Positions 39,698 to 52,453 of a DNA stretch of 64,000 nt are shown piece after piece (positions within the stretch are counted from its first letter, which is position 1; every line of letters starts with the position of its first letter). Location of the stretch: positions 325,938-389,937 of the forward strand of contig NZ_JYNX01000060.1 of assembly GCF_001044255.1 (NCBI RefSeq), in the 5' to 3' direction. The DNA is from Mycolicibacterium chubuense (GTDB lineage Bacteria > Actinomycetota > Actinomycetes > Mycobacteriales > Mycobacteriaceae). The position numbers and the translations under genes were made by a program. Under the pieces are notes generated by a model. It saw only the letters and a list, made by a program, of their open reading frames with translations. It ran no database searches and was not told the DNA's origin.

Positions 39698-41185
39698 TTG
39701 ACAGCTGACCCCGACCCACCCTTCGTCTCCATCTGGAACAACGTCGTCACCGAGCTCAACGGAGACGGCGGTTCCGCCAACGGTTCCCTCACCCCGCAGC
39801 AGCGTGCCTGGCTGAAGATGGTGCAGCCCCTCGTCATCACCGAGGGATTCGCGCTGCTGTCGGTACCCACCCCTTTCGTGCAGAACGAGATCGAACGCCA
39901 TCTGCGTGAACCGATCGTCGCGGCACTGAGCCGTCAACTCGGTCAGCGCGTCGAACTGGGCGTCCGTATCGCCGACCCCGAACCGGCCGACGGCACCGAC
40001 GCACACAACGGATTCACCCCGGCGCCCGTCCCCCACCTCGCCGACGACGACGACCTCGTCGATGACGACCTCGCCGCCCGCGCGAGCGCCGAGGAGAACT
40101 GGCCGTCGTTCTTCGCCAACCGTGCGCAGAACACCACCAGCGACGATCCGACCGCGATCAACCTCAACCGCCGCTACACGTTCGACACGTTCGTGATCGG
40201 CGCGTCCAACCGATTCGCCCACGCCGCGTCGCTGGCCATCGCCGAAGCACCGGCCCGCGCCTACAACCCGCTGTTCATCTGGGGCGAGTCCGGGCTGGGC
40301 AAGACCCACCTGCTGCATGCGGCCGGCAACTACGCACAGCGGCTCTTCCCGGGGATGCGCGTCAAGTACGTGTCCACCGAGGAATTCACCAACGACTTCA
40401 TCAACTCGTTGCGCGACGATCGGCGGGCGTCGTTCAAACGCACCTACCGCGACATCGACGTGCTGCTCGTCGACGACATCCAGTTCATCGAGGGCAAAGA
40501 CGGTATCCAGGAAGAGTTCTTCCACACGTTCAACACGTTGCACAACGCGAACAAGCAGATCGTCATCTCCTCGGACCGCCCGCCCAAACAGCTCGCCACG
40601 CTGGAGGACCGGCTGCGGACGCGGTTCGAGTGGGGTCTGATCACCGACGTCCAGCCTCCGGAGTTGGAGACCCGCATCGCGATCCTGCGTAAGAAGGCGC
40701 AGATGGACCGCCTCGATGTGCCCGACGACGTCCTCGAGTTGATCGCCAGCCGCATCGAGCGCAACATCCGTGAGCTCGAAGGTGCGCTGATCCGCGTGAC
40801 GGCGTTCGCGTCGCTGAACAAGACGTCGATCGACAAGTCGCTGGCCGAGATCGTGCTGCGCGATCTGATCTCCGATTCGTCGACCATGCAGATCAGCACC
40901 GCGGCGATCATGGCCGCCACCGCCGAGTACTTCGAGACCAGCGTCGACGAGTTGCGCGGCCCCGGTAAGACCCGGGCGCTCGCTCAGTCCCGGCAGATCG
41001 CGATGTACCTCTGCCGCGAGCTGACCGACCTGTCACTCCCCAAGATCGGCCAGGCCTTCGGCCGCGACCACACGACGGTCATGTACGCGGAGAAGAAGAT
41101 TCGCGGTGAGATGGCCGAGCGCCGTGAGGTGTTCGATCACGTCAAGGAACTCACCACCCGGATCCGGCAGCGCGCCAAGCGCTGA
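39698..41185 (+). CDS. dnaA: Chromosomal replication initiator DnaA
   Basis: A 495-residue initiator. Domain I (about 1-90) is followed by an acidic linker ([10 protein letters not shown]). The AAA+ domain has Walker [10 protein letters not shown] (about 195), Walker [15 protein letters not shown] and the sensor segment [10 protein letters not shown]. The C-terminal helix-turn-helix has the box-binding signature [15 protein letters not shown]. It opens oriC, which lies just downstream. The start is TTG 39698, as in M. tuberculosis, with GGGGG ahead as ribosome site. An intrinsic terminator follows the gene. Confidence 0.97.
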   Translation: MTADPDPPFVSIWNNVVTELNGDGGSANGSLTPQQRAWLKMVQPLVITEGFALLSVPTPFVQNEIERHLREPIVAALSRQLGQRVELGVRIADPEPADGTDAHNGFTPAPVPHLADDDDLVDDDLAARASAEENWPSFFANRAQNTTSDDPTAINLNRRYTFDTFVIGASNRFAHAASLAIAEAPARAYNPLFIWGESGLGKTHLLHAAGNYAQRLFPGMRVKYVSTEEFTNDFINSLRDDRRASFKRTYRDIDVLLVDDIQFIEGKDGIQEEFFHTFNTLHNANKQIVISSDRPPKQLATLEDRLRTRFEWGLITDVQPPELETRIAILRKKAQMDRLDVPDDVLELIASRIERNIRELEGALIRVTAFASLNKTSIDKSLAEIVLRDLISDSSTMQISTAAIMAATAEYFETSVDELRGPGKTRALAQSRQIAMYLCRELTDLSLPKIGQAFGRDHTTVMYAEKKIRGEMAERREVFDHVKELTTRIRQRAKR

Positions 41186-41203
41186 CCCTCCTCGCCGGCT
41201 ACC

Positions 41204-41237
41204 CACCCTTCACCGCACAGCGGTGGGGGGTGTTTTT
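41204..41237 (+). terminator. Intrinsic terminator of dnaA
   Basis: A 13-base stem (41204-41216 with 41220-41232, two wobbles), a three-base loop and a T5 run (41233-41237). This is one of the few classical U-tract terminators here. It shields oriC from dnaA transcription. Confidence 0.8.
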
Positions 41238-41289
41238 CTGTGCCGAGAAACCGAAAAACTTGCATCGCTTTCGCCTCACCCGTCACAGC

Positions 41290-41530
41290 GCAGAGCTGTG
41301 GACGATCTGTGGACAAGCTGCGGTCAACTCCGTGTCGTTGCGGACAGTTCGTCCACAGTTCGTGGTTCATCCCCAACGTCTCACCGACCGGGCCGCCGCC
41401 ATGCACAGTGTGTCCACACCTGCTCACGGGTGCTGGCCTGCGCGGACGCCGAGCTGTCCCCAGAATGCACAGCACCTAGTACTACTGCTCATTTCTTTCT
41501 ATCAATTTCTTCTCGAAGAAGCCGCCTGGG
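41290..41530. other. oriC: Replication origin oriC (dnaA-dnaN gap)
   Basis: The 548-base dnaA-dnaN gap carries mycobacterial DnaA boxes: TGTGGACAA (41308-41316, perfect TTGTCCACA reversed), and one-mismatch boxes at 41297-41305, 41349-41357 and 41410-41418. Weaker ones lie at about 41339 and 41454. An AT-rich stretch (41476-41515) is a candidate unwinding element. In M. smegmatis and M. tuberculosis oriC is in this same gap. The remaining part to 41733 holds the dnaN promoter; no gene is seen. Confidence 0.85.
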
Positions 41531-41733
41531 GAAAGCCGAACGTCACGGCCCCGTCGGGGCCGCTTGTCGCCCAGATGTCGGGCCGATCGTTTAGCTTTCA
41601 AGTTGGGGCCGAAAGCTCTACGGTGGTTCATCGACAGCCCTTCCGGTCGTCGCAGCGTGTCACAGCGGCGCGGTGTGTCAGTCCAGGAAACCGCTGCTCA
41701 TCGCTTCATCGGGGTGCACATCGAAGGGACGCT

Positions 41734-42933
41734 ATGAACGTGGCGACGACAACGGCAGGTCTCACGGACTTGAAGTTCCGGTTGAGCCGCGAGGAGTTCG
41801 CCGACGCGGTGGCCTGGGTCGCGCGTAATCTCCCGTCGCGTCCGACGGTGCCCGTGCTCGCCGGTGTGCTGCTGACCGGCTCCGACGAGGGGCTCACGAT
41901 CTCCGGCTTCGACTACGAAGTGTCGGCCGAGGTGCAGATCGCCGCCGAAATCGCTTCTCCGGGAAGTGTTTTGGTGTCCGGTCGGCTGCTGTCCGACATC
42001 GTGCGCGCGCTTCCGGCCAAGCCGGTCGACGTCAGCGTCGAAGGCACCCGCGTCGCCCTGACCTGCGGCAGCGCCCGTTTCTCGCTGCCGACGATGGCCG
42101 TCGAGGACTACCCGACGCTGCCGACGCTGCCCGACGAGACCGGTGTGGTGTCGGCGGACCTGTTCGCCGAGGCCATCGGCCAGGTCGCCGTGGCCGCCGG
42201 CCGGGACGACACGCTGCCGATGCTGACCGGCATCCGCGTCGAGATCTCCGGCGAGAAGGTGGTTTTGGCCGCGACCGACCGGTTCCGGCTGGCGGTGCGC
42301 GAGCTGACATGGTCGACGTCCACTCCCGGTGTCGAAGCTGCGGTCCTGGTGCCGGCCAAGACGCTGGCCGAGGCCGCGAAGGCGGGAACCGACGGTAACG
42401 AGGTGCACCTGTCCCTCGGATCGGGTCCGTCGGTCGGCAAGGAAGGCCTGCTCGGGATCCGCAGCAAGGGCAAGCGCAGCACCACCCGGCTGCTGGACGC
42501 GGAGTTCCCGAAGTTCCGCCAGCTGCTGCCCACCGAGCACACCGCTGTGGCCACCATCGGGGTCGCCGAATTGACCGAGGCGATCAAGCGTGTGGCACTC
42601 GTCGCCGACCGTGGCGCGCAGGTGCGGATGGAGTTCGCCGACGACGTGCTGCGGTTGTCGGCCGGCGCCGACGACGTCGGCCGGGCCGAGGAGGATCTGC
42701 CGGTGGAGTTCTCCGGGGATCCGCTGACCATCGCGTTCAACCCGACCTATCTGACCGACGGTCTGGGTTCGTTGCACGCCGAGCGGGTGACGTTCGGATT
42801 CACCACACCGAGCCGGCCCGCGGTGCTGCGTCCGGCCGGTCAGGACGACGCGGCTGCCGGTGGCTCCGGGCCGTTCCCGGCCGCGCAGACCGATTATGTG
42901 TATCTGCTGATGCCGGTGCGCCTTCCCGGCTGA
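41734..42933 (+). CDS. dnaN: DNA polymerase III beta subunit (sliding clamp)
   Basis: A 399-residue clamp with three repeated folds: [32 protein letters not shown] at the start, the central [15 protein letters not shown], and the C-terminal [16 protein letters not shown] and [12 protein letters not shown]. It tethers the polymerase to DNA and is the target of griselimycins. ATG 41734 follows GAAGGGAC; GTG 41740 is an alternative. It is the first of the rightward replication genes after oriC. Confidence 0.96.
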   Translation: MNVATTTAGLTDLKFRLSREEFADAVAWVARNLPSRPTVPVLAGVLLTGSDEGLTISGFDYEVSAEVQIAAEIASPGSVLVSGRLLSDIVRALPAKPVDVSVEGTRVALTCGSARFSLPTMAVEDYPTLPTLPDETGVVSADLFAEAIGQVAVAAGRDDTLPMLTGIRVEISGEKVVLAATDRFRLAVRELTWSTSTPGVEAAVLVPAKTLAEAAKAGTDGNEVHLSLGSGPSVGKEGLLGIRSKGKRSTTRLLDAEFPKFRQLLPTEHTAVATIGVAELTEAIKRVALVADRGAQVRMEFADDVLRLSAGADDVGRAEEDLPVEFSGDPLTIAFNPTYLTDGLGSLHAERVTFGFTTPSRPAVLRPAGQDDAAAGGSGPFPAAQTDYVYLLMPVRLPG

Positions 42934-42965
42934 CCGGCCGCATCGACTACAGGAGGGGCGCTGAC

Positions 42966-43859
42966 ATGCAGCTGGGTCTCATCGGCCTGGGCAAAATGGG
43001 GTTCAACATGCGGGCCCGCCTGCGCGAGGGTGGGCACGAGGTCGTGGGGTACGACCCGCGACCGGAGGTCTCCGATGTCGCCTCGCTCGCCGACCTGGCC
43101 GCCGCGCTGCCGGCACCGCGGGTGGTGTGGGTGATGGTCCCGTCCGGCACGATCACCGATCAGACCATCACCGAACTCGCCGGGGTGCTCGGTGAGGGTG
43201 ATCTGGTGATCGACGGGGGCAACTCCCGCTACACCGAGGACGGTCCCCACGCGAAGATGTTGGCGGAGAAGGGAATTGCGTTCATCGATGCCGGCGTGTC
43301 CGGCGGCATCTGGGGGTTGACCGAAGGGTACGGGCTGATGGTGGGCGGCGACGACGCCGACGTCGCGCGCGCCACGCCGATCTTCGAGGCGCTGCGGCCC
43401 CCGGGTCCGGTGGAGGACGGCTTCGTCCACGTCGGCCCGGTCGGCGCGGGTCATTTCGCCAAGATGGTGCACAACGGCGTCGAGTACGCGCTGATGACGG
43501 CCTACGCCGAAGGCTACGAGATGTTGGCGGCCGAGGATCTGGTGCGCGATCCGCAGGCTGTCTACCAGGCGTGGACCAACGGAACCGTCGTGCGGTCCTG
43601 GCTGCAGCAGCTGCTGGCGAAGGCCCTCAAAGAGGACCCGGGCCTCAACGACATCAGCGGCTACACCGAGGATTCCGGTGAAGGCCGGTGGACCGTCGAG
43701 GAGGCGATCCGGCTGCGGGTTCCGGTCCCGAGCATCGCGGCATCGTTGTTCGCGCGGTTCCTGTCGCGCCAGGACGACTCCCCCACCATGAAGGCCGTGG
43801 CCGCGTTGCGCAATCAGTTCGGTGGCCACGCCGTCAAACGAGTGAGCGAATCCGGGTGA
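42966..43859 (+). CDS. gnd: 6-phosphogluconate dehydrogenase, short form
   Basis: A 297-residue enzyme of the short (YqeC-like) class. The NAD(P) loop is [16 protein letters not shown]. The substrate region has VIDGGNSRY and [10 protein letters not shown], and the catalytic Lys-containing [18 protein letters not shown]. It oxidises and decarboxylates 6-phosphogluconate to ribulose-5-phosphate. It lies between dnaN and recF, 32 and 13 bases away. M. tuberculosis lacks it here; M. smegmatis has it. Co-transcription with dnaN or recF is likely. Confidence 0.9.
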   Translation: MQLGLIGLGKMGFNMRARLREGGHEVVGYDPRPEVSDVASLADLAAALPAPRVVWVMVPSGTITDQTITELAGVLGEGDLVIDGGNSRYTEDGPHAKMLAEKGIAFIDAGVSGGIWGLTEGYGLMVGGDDADVARATPIFEALRPPGPVEDGFVHVGPVGAGHFAKMVHNGVEYALMTAYAEGYEMLAAEDLVRDPQAVYQAWTNGTVVRSWLQQLLAKALKEDPGLNDISGYTEDSGEGRWTVEEAIRLRVPVPSIAASLFARFLSRQDDSPTMKAVAALRNQFGGHAVKRVSESG

Positions 43860-43872
43860 CCGGGGCGGACCC

Positions 43873-45033
43873 GTGCACGTACGTCGCCTTGCGCTGACTG
43901 ACTTTCGATCCTGGCCGCGGGTCGAACTCGACCTGGAGCCCGGCCGCACCGTCTTCGTCGGACCGAACGGCTTCGGCAAGACGAATCTCATCGAGGCGCT
44001 GTGGTATTCGTCGACCCTCGGGTCGCACCGGGTCGCGGCCGACGCGCCGCTGATCCGCGCCGGCGCCGACCGCGCGATCATCTCGACGATCGTCGTGAGC
44101 GAGGGTCGTGAGCTCGCGGTCGATCTCGACATCACCTCGGGCCGTGCGAACAAGGCGCGGCTGAACCGCTCCCCTGTGCGCTCGGCGCGCGAGATCCTCG
44201 GTGTCCTGCGCGCCGTGCTGTTCGCGCCGGAGGATCTCGCCCTGGTCCGTGGTGATCCAGGTGATCGCCGGCGCTACCTCGACGAACTGGCCACCACGCG
44301 GCGGCCGCGGATCGCCGGTGTCCGGTCCGATTACGACAAGGTGGTGCGGCAGCGGACCGCACTCCTCAAGACCGCCTCGGGCGCCCGTTTCCGCGGGGAC
44401 CGCGGTGCGCTGGACACCCTCGACGTGTGGGACGGCCATCTGGCTTCCCATGGGGCCCAACTCATTTCGGCGCGAATCGAGCTCGTCAACGAGCTCGCCC
44501 CCGAAGTGGAGAAGGCGTACCAGCTGTTGGCGCCGTCATCGCGCCCGGCGGCGATCCGGTACCGCAGCGGTGTCGAGGTGGTGGAGGCCGAGGCGGCCGC
44601 CGGCAACGCCGATGTGGAGGTGCTGGAGGCGGCGCTGCTGGACGCGTTGAGCCGGCGCCGCGACGCCGAACTCGAGCGGGGCGTGTGTCTTGTCGGACCC
44701 CACCGCGATGATCTGGATCTACGGCTGGGTGACCAGCCGACCAAAGGCTTTGCCAGTCATGGTGAATCGTGGTCGATGGCGTTGGCGTTGCGGCTGGCCG
44801 CCTACGAACTGTTGCGCAAAGAGGGGAGCGATCCGGTGCTGCTGCTCGACGACGTGTTCGCCGAACTCGACACCGCGCGCCGCGAAGCGCTCGCCCAGGT
44901 GGCCGCCACCGCCGAGCAGGTGCTGGTGACCGCGGCCGTGCACGATGACATCCCCGCCGATTGGGATGCGCGACGCGTCGAGATCACCATGCGCGACGAC
45001 GATGCGGGCCGTATCTCCGAGGTGCTGCGATGA
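43873..45033 (+). CDS. recF: DNA repair and replication protein RecF
   Basis: A 386-residue SMC-like ATPase. Walker A is GPNGFGKTN (30-38), the signature region lies near [27 protein letters not shown], and Walker B is [12 protein letters not shown]. It assists RecA loading at gaps and fork restart. Starts at GTG 43873, 13 bases after gnd. Its stop overlaps the dciA start (ATGA). Confidence 0.95.
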   Translation: MHVRRLALTDFRSWPRVELDLEPGRTVFVGPNGFGKTNLIEALWYSSTLGSHRVAADAPLIRAGADRAIISTIVVSEGRELAVDLDITSGRANKARLNRSPVRSAREILGVLRAVLFAPEDLALVRGDPGDRRRYLDELATTRRPRIAGVRSDYDKVVRQRTALLKTASGARFRGDRGALDTLDVWDGHLASHGAQLISARIELVNELAPEVEKAYQLLAPSSRPAAIRYRSGVEVVEAEAAAGNADVEVLEAALLDALSRRRDAELERGVCLVGPHRDDLDLRLGDQPTKGFASHGESWSMALALRLAAYELLRKEGSDPVLLLDDVFAELDTARREALAQVAATAEQVLVTAAVHDDIPADWDARRVEITMRDDDAGRISEVLR

Positions 45034-45590
45034 GCGACGGCGACGAACCGATCGAGCCGCCGGCGCATCTGGCCGGCCTGAAGGGGATGGATCTGGTGCG
45101 CCGGGCACTGGAGGAAGCCCGGGGAGCCGCTCGCGAGCAGGGAAAGAACGTGGGCCGCGGCCGGACGTCCCCGGCGCCGCGCCGCACGGGTCCGGCCGCC
45201 AACCGGCGCCGCTGGTCCGGGCCGGGCCCCGACAGCAGGGATCCCCAACCGTTCGGGGCCGCCAGTAGTGAGGTCGCCCGCAGCCGGGGCTGGTCCGGCC
45301 GGGTGGCCGAGGGGGCGGTGTTCGGGCGCTGGCGCGAGGTCGTCGGCGACCAGATCGCCGACCACGCCGCACCTGCGTCGCTCCATGACGGTGTGCTCAC
45401 GGTGTCGGCGGAATCGACGGCGTGGGCGACACAACTGCGGATGGTGCAGGCTCAGCTGCTGGCCAAGATCGCCGCGGCGGTCGGCGACGGCGTCGTGACC
45501 TCGCTGAAGATCGTCGGACCCGCCGGCCCCTCCTGGCGCAAGGGTCCCTACCGGGTGCCGGGCCGGGGTCCCCGCGACACCTACGGATGA
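45030..45590 (+). CDS. dciA: DciA-type replicative helicase loader/operator (DUF721)
   Basis: A 186-residue protein matching Rv0004. A basic Pro/Arg-rich first part (about 25-80) precedes the DUF721 domain (about 95-170; [42 protein letters not shown]). DciA proteins act with DnaB in bacteria lacking DnaC/DnaI. The ATG at 45030 overlaps the recF stop, so expression follows recF. A 235-base gap with the gyrB promoter follows. Confidence 0.92.
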   Translation: MSDGDEPIEPPAHLAGLKGMDLVRRALEEARGAAREQGKNVGRGRTSPAPRRTGPAANRRRWSGPGPDSRDPQPFGAASSEVARSRGWSGRVAEGAVFGRWREVVGDQIADHAAPASLHDGVLTVSAESTAWATQLRMVQAQLLAKIAAAVGDGVVTSLKIVGPAGPSWRKGPYRVPGRGPRDTYG

Positions 45591-45726
45591 GCCGGCGGAC
45601 CGTTGTCTGAGAGCCGCCAGAACGCGATCACCGAGTTTCCGAAGCGTCAAGACCTATCTTCTGCCGCAAAAATCGGCGCACGGCGCGATTAGGTATGTCA
45701 AAACGCGGTTCCTGAATCGGTCCTGA

Positions 45727-47853
<2,127 letters not shown>

Positions 47854-47879
47854 GACGCTAGACGAGGCATAGGAAACTC

Positions 47880-50405
47880 ATGACTGACACCACGCTGCCG
47901 CCGGGCGACGAGACCGGCGACCGCATCGAACCGGTCGACATCCAGCAGGAGATGCAGCGCAGCTACATCGACTACGCGATGAGCGTGATCGTGGGCCGCG
48001 CGCTGCCCGAGGTTCGGGACGGCCTCAAGCCGGTGCACCGCCGGGTGCTCTACGCGATGTTCGACTCCGGATTCCGGCCCGACCGCGGGCACGCGAAGTC
48101 CGCCCGCTCGGTCGCAGAGACGATGGGTAACTATCACCCGCACGGTGATTCGTCGATCTACGACACCCTCGTCCGGATGGCGCAGCCGTGGTCGCTGCGC
48201 TACCCGTTGGTCGACGGGCAGGGCAACTTCGGCTCGCCGGGGAACGATCCGCCGGCCGCCATGAGGTACACCGAGGCGCGGCTGACTCCGCTGGCGATGG
48301 AGATGCTGCGTGAAATCGACGAGGAGACAGTCGATTTCATTCCGAACTACGACGGCCGCGTGCAGGAGCCGACGGTTCTGCCGAGCCGGTTCCCGAACCT
48401 GCTTGCCAACGGTTCGGGCGGTATCGCGGTCGGCATGGCCACCAACATGCCTCCGCACAATTTGCGCGAGCTCGCCGAGGCGGTCTACTGGTGCCTCGAC
48501 AACCACGAGGCCGACGAGGAGGCCACGCTTACCGCGGTGTGCGAGCGGGTCAAGGGCCCCGACTTCCCGACGTACGGCTTGATCGTTGGCTCACAGGGGA
48601 TTTCGGACACCTACACCACCGGGCGCGGTTCCATCCGGATGCGTGGCGTGGTGGAGATCGAAGAGGACTCCCGCGGGCGAACCTCGCTGGTGATCACCGA
48701 GTTGCCCTACCAGGTCAACCACGACAACTTCATCACCTCGATCGCCGAGCAGGTGCGCGACGGCAAGCTCGGCGGCATCTCCAACATCGAGGACCAGTCC
48801 AGTGACCGGGTCGGTCTGCGCATCGTCATCGAGGTCAAGCGTGACGCGGTGGCCAAGGTCGTGCTCAACAACCTGTACAAGCACACCCAGCTGCAGACCA
48901 GCTTCGGCGCCAACATGCTGTCGATCGTCGACGGCGTTCCGCGCACGCTACGCCTCGACCAGCTGATCCGCCACTACGTCAACCACCAGCTCGACGTCAT
49001 CGTCCGGCGCACCCGGTACCGGTTGCGCAAGGCCAACGAGCGGGCCCACATCCTGCGCGGTCTGGTCAAGGCGCTCGACGCGCTCGACGAGGTGATCGCG
49101 CTCATCCGGGCCTCGGCCAACGTCGACGTCGCGCGTCAGGGCCTGATCGAGCTGCTCGACGTCGACGAGATCCAGGCCCAGGCGATCCTCGACATGCAGC
49201 TGCGGCGCCTGGCCGCCCTGGAACGTCAGCGCATCATCGACGACCTCGCCAAGATCGAGGCCGAGATCGCCGACCTCGAGGACATCCTGGCCAAGCCGGA
49301 GCGCCAACGCGCCATCGTGCGCGACGAGCTCAAGGAGATCGTCGACAAGTACGGCGACGATCGGCGCACCCGCATCATCGCCGCGGACGGCGAGGTGGCC
49401 GACGAGGACCTGATCGCCCGCGAGGACGTCGTCGTCACGATCACCGAGACCGGCTACGCCAAGCGCACCAAGACCGACCTGTACCGCAGCCAGAAGCGCG
49501 GCGGCAAGGGAGTGCAGGGCGCCGGGCTCAAGCAGGACGACATCGTCAACCACTTCTTCGTCTGCTCGACCCACGACTGGATCCTGTTCTTCACCACGCA
49601 GGGCCGGGTGTACCGCGCGAAGGCCTACGACCTGCCGGAGGCGTCGCGCACCGCGCGCGGTCAGCACGTCGCGAACCTGCTGGCCTTCCAGCCCGAGGAA
49701 CGCATCGCCCAGGTCATCCAGATCAAGGGCTACGAGGACGCGCCGTACCTGGTGCTCGCCACCCGTAACGGCCTGGTGAAGAAGTCGCGTCTGGTCGACT
49801 TCGACTCCAACCGGTCGGGCGGCATCGTCGCGGTGAACCTGCGCGACGGCGATGAGCTCGTCGGCGCGGTGCTGTGCTCGAGCGAGGACGATCTGCTGTT
49901 GGTGTCGGCCAACGGCCAGTCGATCCGGTTCTCGGCCACCGATGAGGCGCTCCGCCCGATGGGTCGCGCCACCTCCGGTGTGCAGGGCATGCGGTTCAAC
50001 GGCGACGACGCGCTGCTGTCCCTGAATGTGGTCCGGCCCGATACGTATCTGCTGGTGGCGACGTCGGGTGGTTATGCCAAGCGCACGGCCATCGACGAGT
50101 ACCCGGTGCAGGGCCGCGGCGGCAAGGGGGTGCTGACCATCATGTTCGACAAGCGTCGTGGCACTCTTGTCGGTGCGTTGATCGTCGACGACGACACCGA
50201 GTTGTATGCCATCACCTCAGGTGGGGGCGTCATCCGGACCGCCGCGCGACAGGTTCGCAAGGCCGGCCGCCAGACCAAGGGCGTCCGGTTGATGAACCTC
50301 GGTGAGGGCGACACCCTGATCGCGATCGCACGCAACGCCGAAGAGGGCGACGGTACCGACGAGGTCGACACCGACATCGGTGAAGAGCCGACGACGGAGC
50401 AGTGA
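47880..50405 (+). CDS. gyrA: DNA gyrase subunit A
   Basis: An 841-residue subunit. The catalytic Tyr lies in [10 protein letters not shown]. The quinolone region reads [17 protein letters not shown]: Ser91, Ser92 and Asp95 equal M. tuberculosis positions 90, 91 and 94. Position 90 is Ala in M. tuberculosis, so the serine here is the E. coli Ser83-like, quinolone-sensitive state. The C-terminal beta-pinwheel has the GyrA box QKRGGKGVQ. It is 26 bases after gyrB and in the same operon. Confidence 0.97.
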   Translation: MTDTTLPPGDETGDRIEPVDIQQEMQRSYIDYAMSVIVGRALPEVRDGLKPVHRRVLYAMFDSGFRPDRGHAKSARSVAETMGNYHPHGDSSIYDTLVRMAQPWSLRYPLVDGQGNFGSPGNDPPAAMRYTEARLTPLAMEMLREIDEETVDFIPNYDGRVQEPTVLPSRFPNLLANGSGGIAVGMATNMPPHNLRELAEAVYWCLDNHEADEEATLTAVCERVKGPDFPTYGLIVGSQGISDTYTTGRGSIRMRGVVEIEEDSRGRTSLVITELPYQVNHDNFITSIAEQVRDGKLGGISNIEDQSSDRVGLRIVIEVKRDAVAKVVLNNLYKHTQLQTSFGANMLSIVDGVPRTLRLDQLIRHYVNHQLDVIVRRTRYRLRKANERAHILRGLVKALDALDEVIALIRASANVDVARQGLIELLDVDEIQAQAILDMQLRRLAALERQRIIDDLAKIEAEIADLEDILAKPERQRAIVRDELKEIVDKYGDDRRTRIIAADGEVADEDLIAREDVVVTITETGYAKRTKTDLYRSQKRGGKGVQGAGLKQDDIVNHFFVCSTHDWILFFTTQGRVYRAKAYDLPEASRTARGQHVANLLAFQPEERIAQVIQIKGYEDAPYLVLATRNGLVKKSRLVDFDSNRSGGIVAVNLRDGDELVGAVLCSSEDDLLLVSANGQSIRFSATDEALRPMGRATSGVQGMRFNGDDALLSLNVVRPDTYLLVATSGGYAKRTAIDEYPVQGRGGKGVLTIMFDKRRGTLVGALIVDDDTELYAITSGGGVIRTAARQVRKAGRQTKGVRLMNLGEGDTLIAIARNAEEGDGTDEVDTDIGEEPTTEQ

Positions 50406-50415
50406 GGAGCGGTCT

Positions 50416-51345
50416 GTGAGCTCACCGAACGAGCCGGGACACCCGCGCGCGGGTGAGGCGTCCGGTGCCACCGGCAACGGGTCACCGGCTGCGCCGGCGC
50501 CGGTGCCCAGCGGGGTACCGCCCCAGGGGCCCGCTCACGGCGCCGAGCACGCTGACGTGCCGCCGTGGCAGCGGGGTCCCGCGGCCCGGGCCCGCCAGCA
50601 GCAGGCCCCGGACGCGCAGGGCGGGCTCGACGCCCGGCTGAACCGCTTCATCTCCGGCGGCCAGGACACCGAGTCGACACCGCGCGGCGACCGCACCGAG
50701 GTGCTTCGTCCGGAGGGCACCCGTCCGGAGGGCACCCGTCCCGAGGGCAACCGTCCGGAACCGCCGACGCGGACCGAGGCACACCGCCCCGAGCCCCCGA
50801 CCCGCACCGAGAACACCGGCGGGGCGGCGTACAAGAGCGAGCTGCCCGACCTGTCGGGTCCGCCCCGGACGACGCAGCAGCGTAAGCCGGCGGAGCGTCA
50901 GACGTCCGAGCCGCCCGCCCGTCCCGCGCAGAAGGCCGCCGGCGGCCGGGCCGTGCAGGTCGGTCCGCGGCAGCACACCGGGCCGGTCCGTGCCAGCATG
51001 CAGATCCGCCGGGTGGATCCGTGGAGCGCGTTGAAGGTGTCACTGGTGCTGTCGGTGGCGCTGTTCTTCGTGTGGATGATCGCGGTCGCGTTCCTGTACC
51101 TGGTGCTCGGCGGCATGGGCGTGTGGAGCAAGCTCAACAGCAACGTCGGCGACCTGCTGACCAGCGCCAGCGGCAGCTCGGGCGGCGAGCTGGTGTCCAG
51201 CGGCACGATCTTCGGTGGCGCCGCCCTGATCGGCCTGGTCAACATCGTTCTGCTGACCGCGGCGGCGACGATCGGGGCGTTCATCTACAACCTCACCACC
51301 GACCTCGTGGGCGGTGTCGAGGTCACTCTGGCCGACCGCGACTGA
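50416..51345 (+). CDS. DUF3566 membrane protein (Rv0007-like)
   Basis: A 309-residue protein. A long Pro/Arg/Glu-rich cytoplasmic part (1-195) with internal repeats precedes a conserved DUF3566 domain with two membrane helices (about 215-240 and 275-300), beginning [16 protein letters not shown]. It follows gyrA by 10 bases, as Rv0007 does. Function is unknown; the location beside gyrase is conserved in actinobacteria. The GTG at 50416 has GAGGAG eight bases upstream. Confidence 0.85.
   Translation: MSSPNEPGHPRAGEASGATGNGSPAAPAPVPSGVPPQGPAHGAEHADVPPWQRGPAARARQQQAPDAQGGLDARLNRFISGGQDTESTPRGDRTEVLRPEGTRPEGTRPEGNRPEPPTRTEAHRPEPPTRTENTGGAAYKSELPDLSGPPRTTQQRKPAERQTSEPPARPAQKAAGGRAVQVGPRQHTGPVRASMQIRRVDPWSALKVSLVLSVALFFVWMIAVAFLYLVLGGMGVWSKLNSNVGDLLTSASGSSGGELVSSGTIFGGAALIGLVNIVLLTAAATIGAFIYNLTTDLVGGVEVTLADRD
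50707..50814 (+). repeat. In-frame tandem repeats in the DUF3566 protein
   Basis: Three 15-base units encode [15 protein letters not shown]. Two related units of 33 and 30 bases then encode RPEPPTRTE-type peptides. Length variation between strains is expected by slippage. The repeats are coding, not a CRISPR. Confidence 0.8.
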
Positions 51346-51405
51346 GCTGGTTTGGGAGTCGGGTTGTCCGTGCGGTAATCTCGCTGCTCGGCCATGCGGT
51401 TGCAC

Positions 51406-51479
51406 GGGGCTATAGCTCAGGCGGTTAGAGCGCTTCGCTGATAACGAAGAGGTCGGAGGTTCGAGTCCTCCTAGCCCCA
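51406..51479 (+). tRNA. tRNA-Ile (anticodon GAT)
   Basis: Acceptor GGGGCTA (51406-51412) pairs with TAGCCCC (51472-51478); the discriminator is A51479. The anticodon loop CTGATAA carries GAT at 51440-51442. The D-arm GCTCAGGCGGTTAGAGC and T-arm GGAGGTTCGAGTCCTCC are complete. CCA is not encoded. It lies after the DUF3566 gene. Confidence 0.96.
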
Positions 51480-51496
51480 CGGAAAGGTACACATCG

Positions 51497-51610
51497 ATGA
51501 AGGTGGTGCTGCTGCTCGCGGCGGGCATCGCCGCGGCCGCCGGGTTCGTGGTCTGGCGGACCCAGCACAGCCCCGAGGTGTGGCACACACTCGCCGATGC
51601 GCCTTCCTGA
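51497..51610 (+). CDS. 37-residue DLW-39-like small protein
   Basis: A short frame between the two tRNA genes, starting ATG 51497 after GGAAAGG. An N-terminal hydrophobic helix (KVVLLLAAGIAAAAGFVVW) is followed by RTQHSPEVWHTLADAPS. This fits the actinobacterial DLW-39 family, small proteins encoded between tRNA-Ile and tRNA-Ala; the VWHTLAD part corresponds to the D-L-W region. Function unknown; probably a one-pass membrane peptide. Confidence 0.65.
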   Translation: MKVVLLLAAGIAAAAGFVVWRTQHSPEVWHTLADAPS

Positions 51611-51613
51611 CGA

Positions 51614-51686
51614 GGGGCCTTAGCTCAGTTGGTAGAGCGCTGCCTTTGCAAGGCAGATGTCAGGAGTTCGAATCTCCTAGGCTCCA
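51614..51686 (+). tRNA. tRNA-Ala (anticodon TGC)
   Basis: Acceptor GGGGCCT (51614-51620) pairs with AGGCTCC (51679-51685), with one G-U pair; discriminator A51686. The loop TTTGCAA carries TGC at 51647-51649. CCA is not encoded. It begins 4 bases after the small DLW-39-like gene. The accessory light-sensing block starts downstream; I saw no duplicated tRNA 3' end. Confidence 0.96.
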
Positions 51687-51820
51687 CAAGCACCACAGCA
51701 ACTGTCCGCGCGCTGCCGGTCTGCGGACCCCGTCTCGCCATCGTCGCGAACTGCCCGCACCGAACGCCACGGCGGTGGACAATCATGCCCACACTGCAAC
51801 TGAACGGTGACGAGGGTGAG

Positions 51821-52453
51821 ATGTCGGTGGGCATGTCGACGAAACACCGAAGCGGCTTCACGCCGGCCCTCCGTCGCGCCACCGCCGAGGACCACGCCTC
51901 GGTGGACCGTCTCGTCGATCTCCCCCGCCTGGTCGAACGCGGGTACTACGCGGCGGTTCTCGGCGGGCTGATCGAGGCCGCCGAGGCCGTCGAGGCAGTG
52001 TTGCCCGGAATCCCGCGCGCACTGTGGGTCGAGGGGCTGTCGCCCGCCGAGGTGTCCAAGCGAGCAGCGATCGATGCCGAGTCATCCTTCCTCGACACTC
52101 TGGGCGGGTCCCGCCCGAACTCACCACGTGTCTACGACATCGGCCGACTGCCGCTGACGACGCCAGGACGCGCAGCCATGGTGGGTCTGATCTACGTCTA
52201 CGTCGGTTCGGCTCTGGGCGGCTTGCATCTGCTGCGCGTCGCCCGGACCGCGTCGTGGTGGCAGACCGACCGCGAACAGTCGCTGCTCCGACCCTATGGC
52301 GATCAACTCCACGCCCGCTGGCGCGCGGTGCTCGACGCCGTGGATCGCGTGGACGCGAAAGACGCAGACACCGCAATCGCGGCCGCGCGTGCCGGCTTCG
52401 AGCTCCACCGGACGGCGCTCGTCGAACATCTTTCGGCGGGAAGCCATCGATGA
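51821..52453 (+). CDS. bphO: Biliverdin-producing heme oxygenase (BphO-like)
   Basis: About 210 residues, all-helical heme oxygenase fold. The likely proximal heme ligand is His25 in ALRRATAEDHASVDRL. The distal-helix glycines are in YVYVGSALGGLHLLR. It should open heme to biliverdin, iron and CO. Its stop overlaps the start of the bacteriophytochrome gene (ATGA), so biliverdin supply is coupled to its user. Start choice: ATG 51821 follows GAGGG; ATG 51785 and 51833 are alternatives. M. tuberculosis has no gene here, and its heme degrader MhuD is of a different fold. Confidence 0.85.
   Translation: MSVGMSTKHRSGFTPALRRATAEDHASVDRLVDLPRLVERGYYAAVLGGLIEAAEAVEAVLPGIPRALWVEGLSPAEVSKRAAIDAESSFLDTLGGSRPNSPRVYDIGRLPLTTPGRAAMVGLIYVYVGSALGGLHLLRVARTASWWQTDREQSLLRPYGDQLHARWRAVLDAVDRVDAKDADTAIAAARAGFELHRTALVEHLSAGSHR

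Noticed and set aside
50707-50814. Regular short repeats as a possible CRISPR
   Set aside because: No spacers; the repeats are in-frame codons of the DUF3566 protein.
51614-51820. Possible integration site at the tRNA-Ala 3' end
   Set aside because: I found no second copy of the tRNA end downstream and no integrase in the window.
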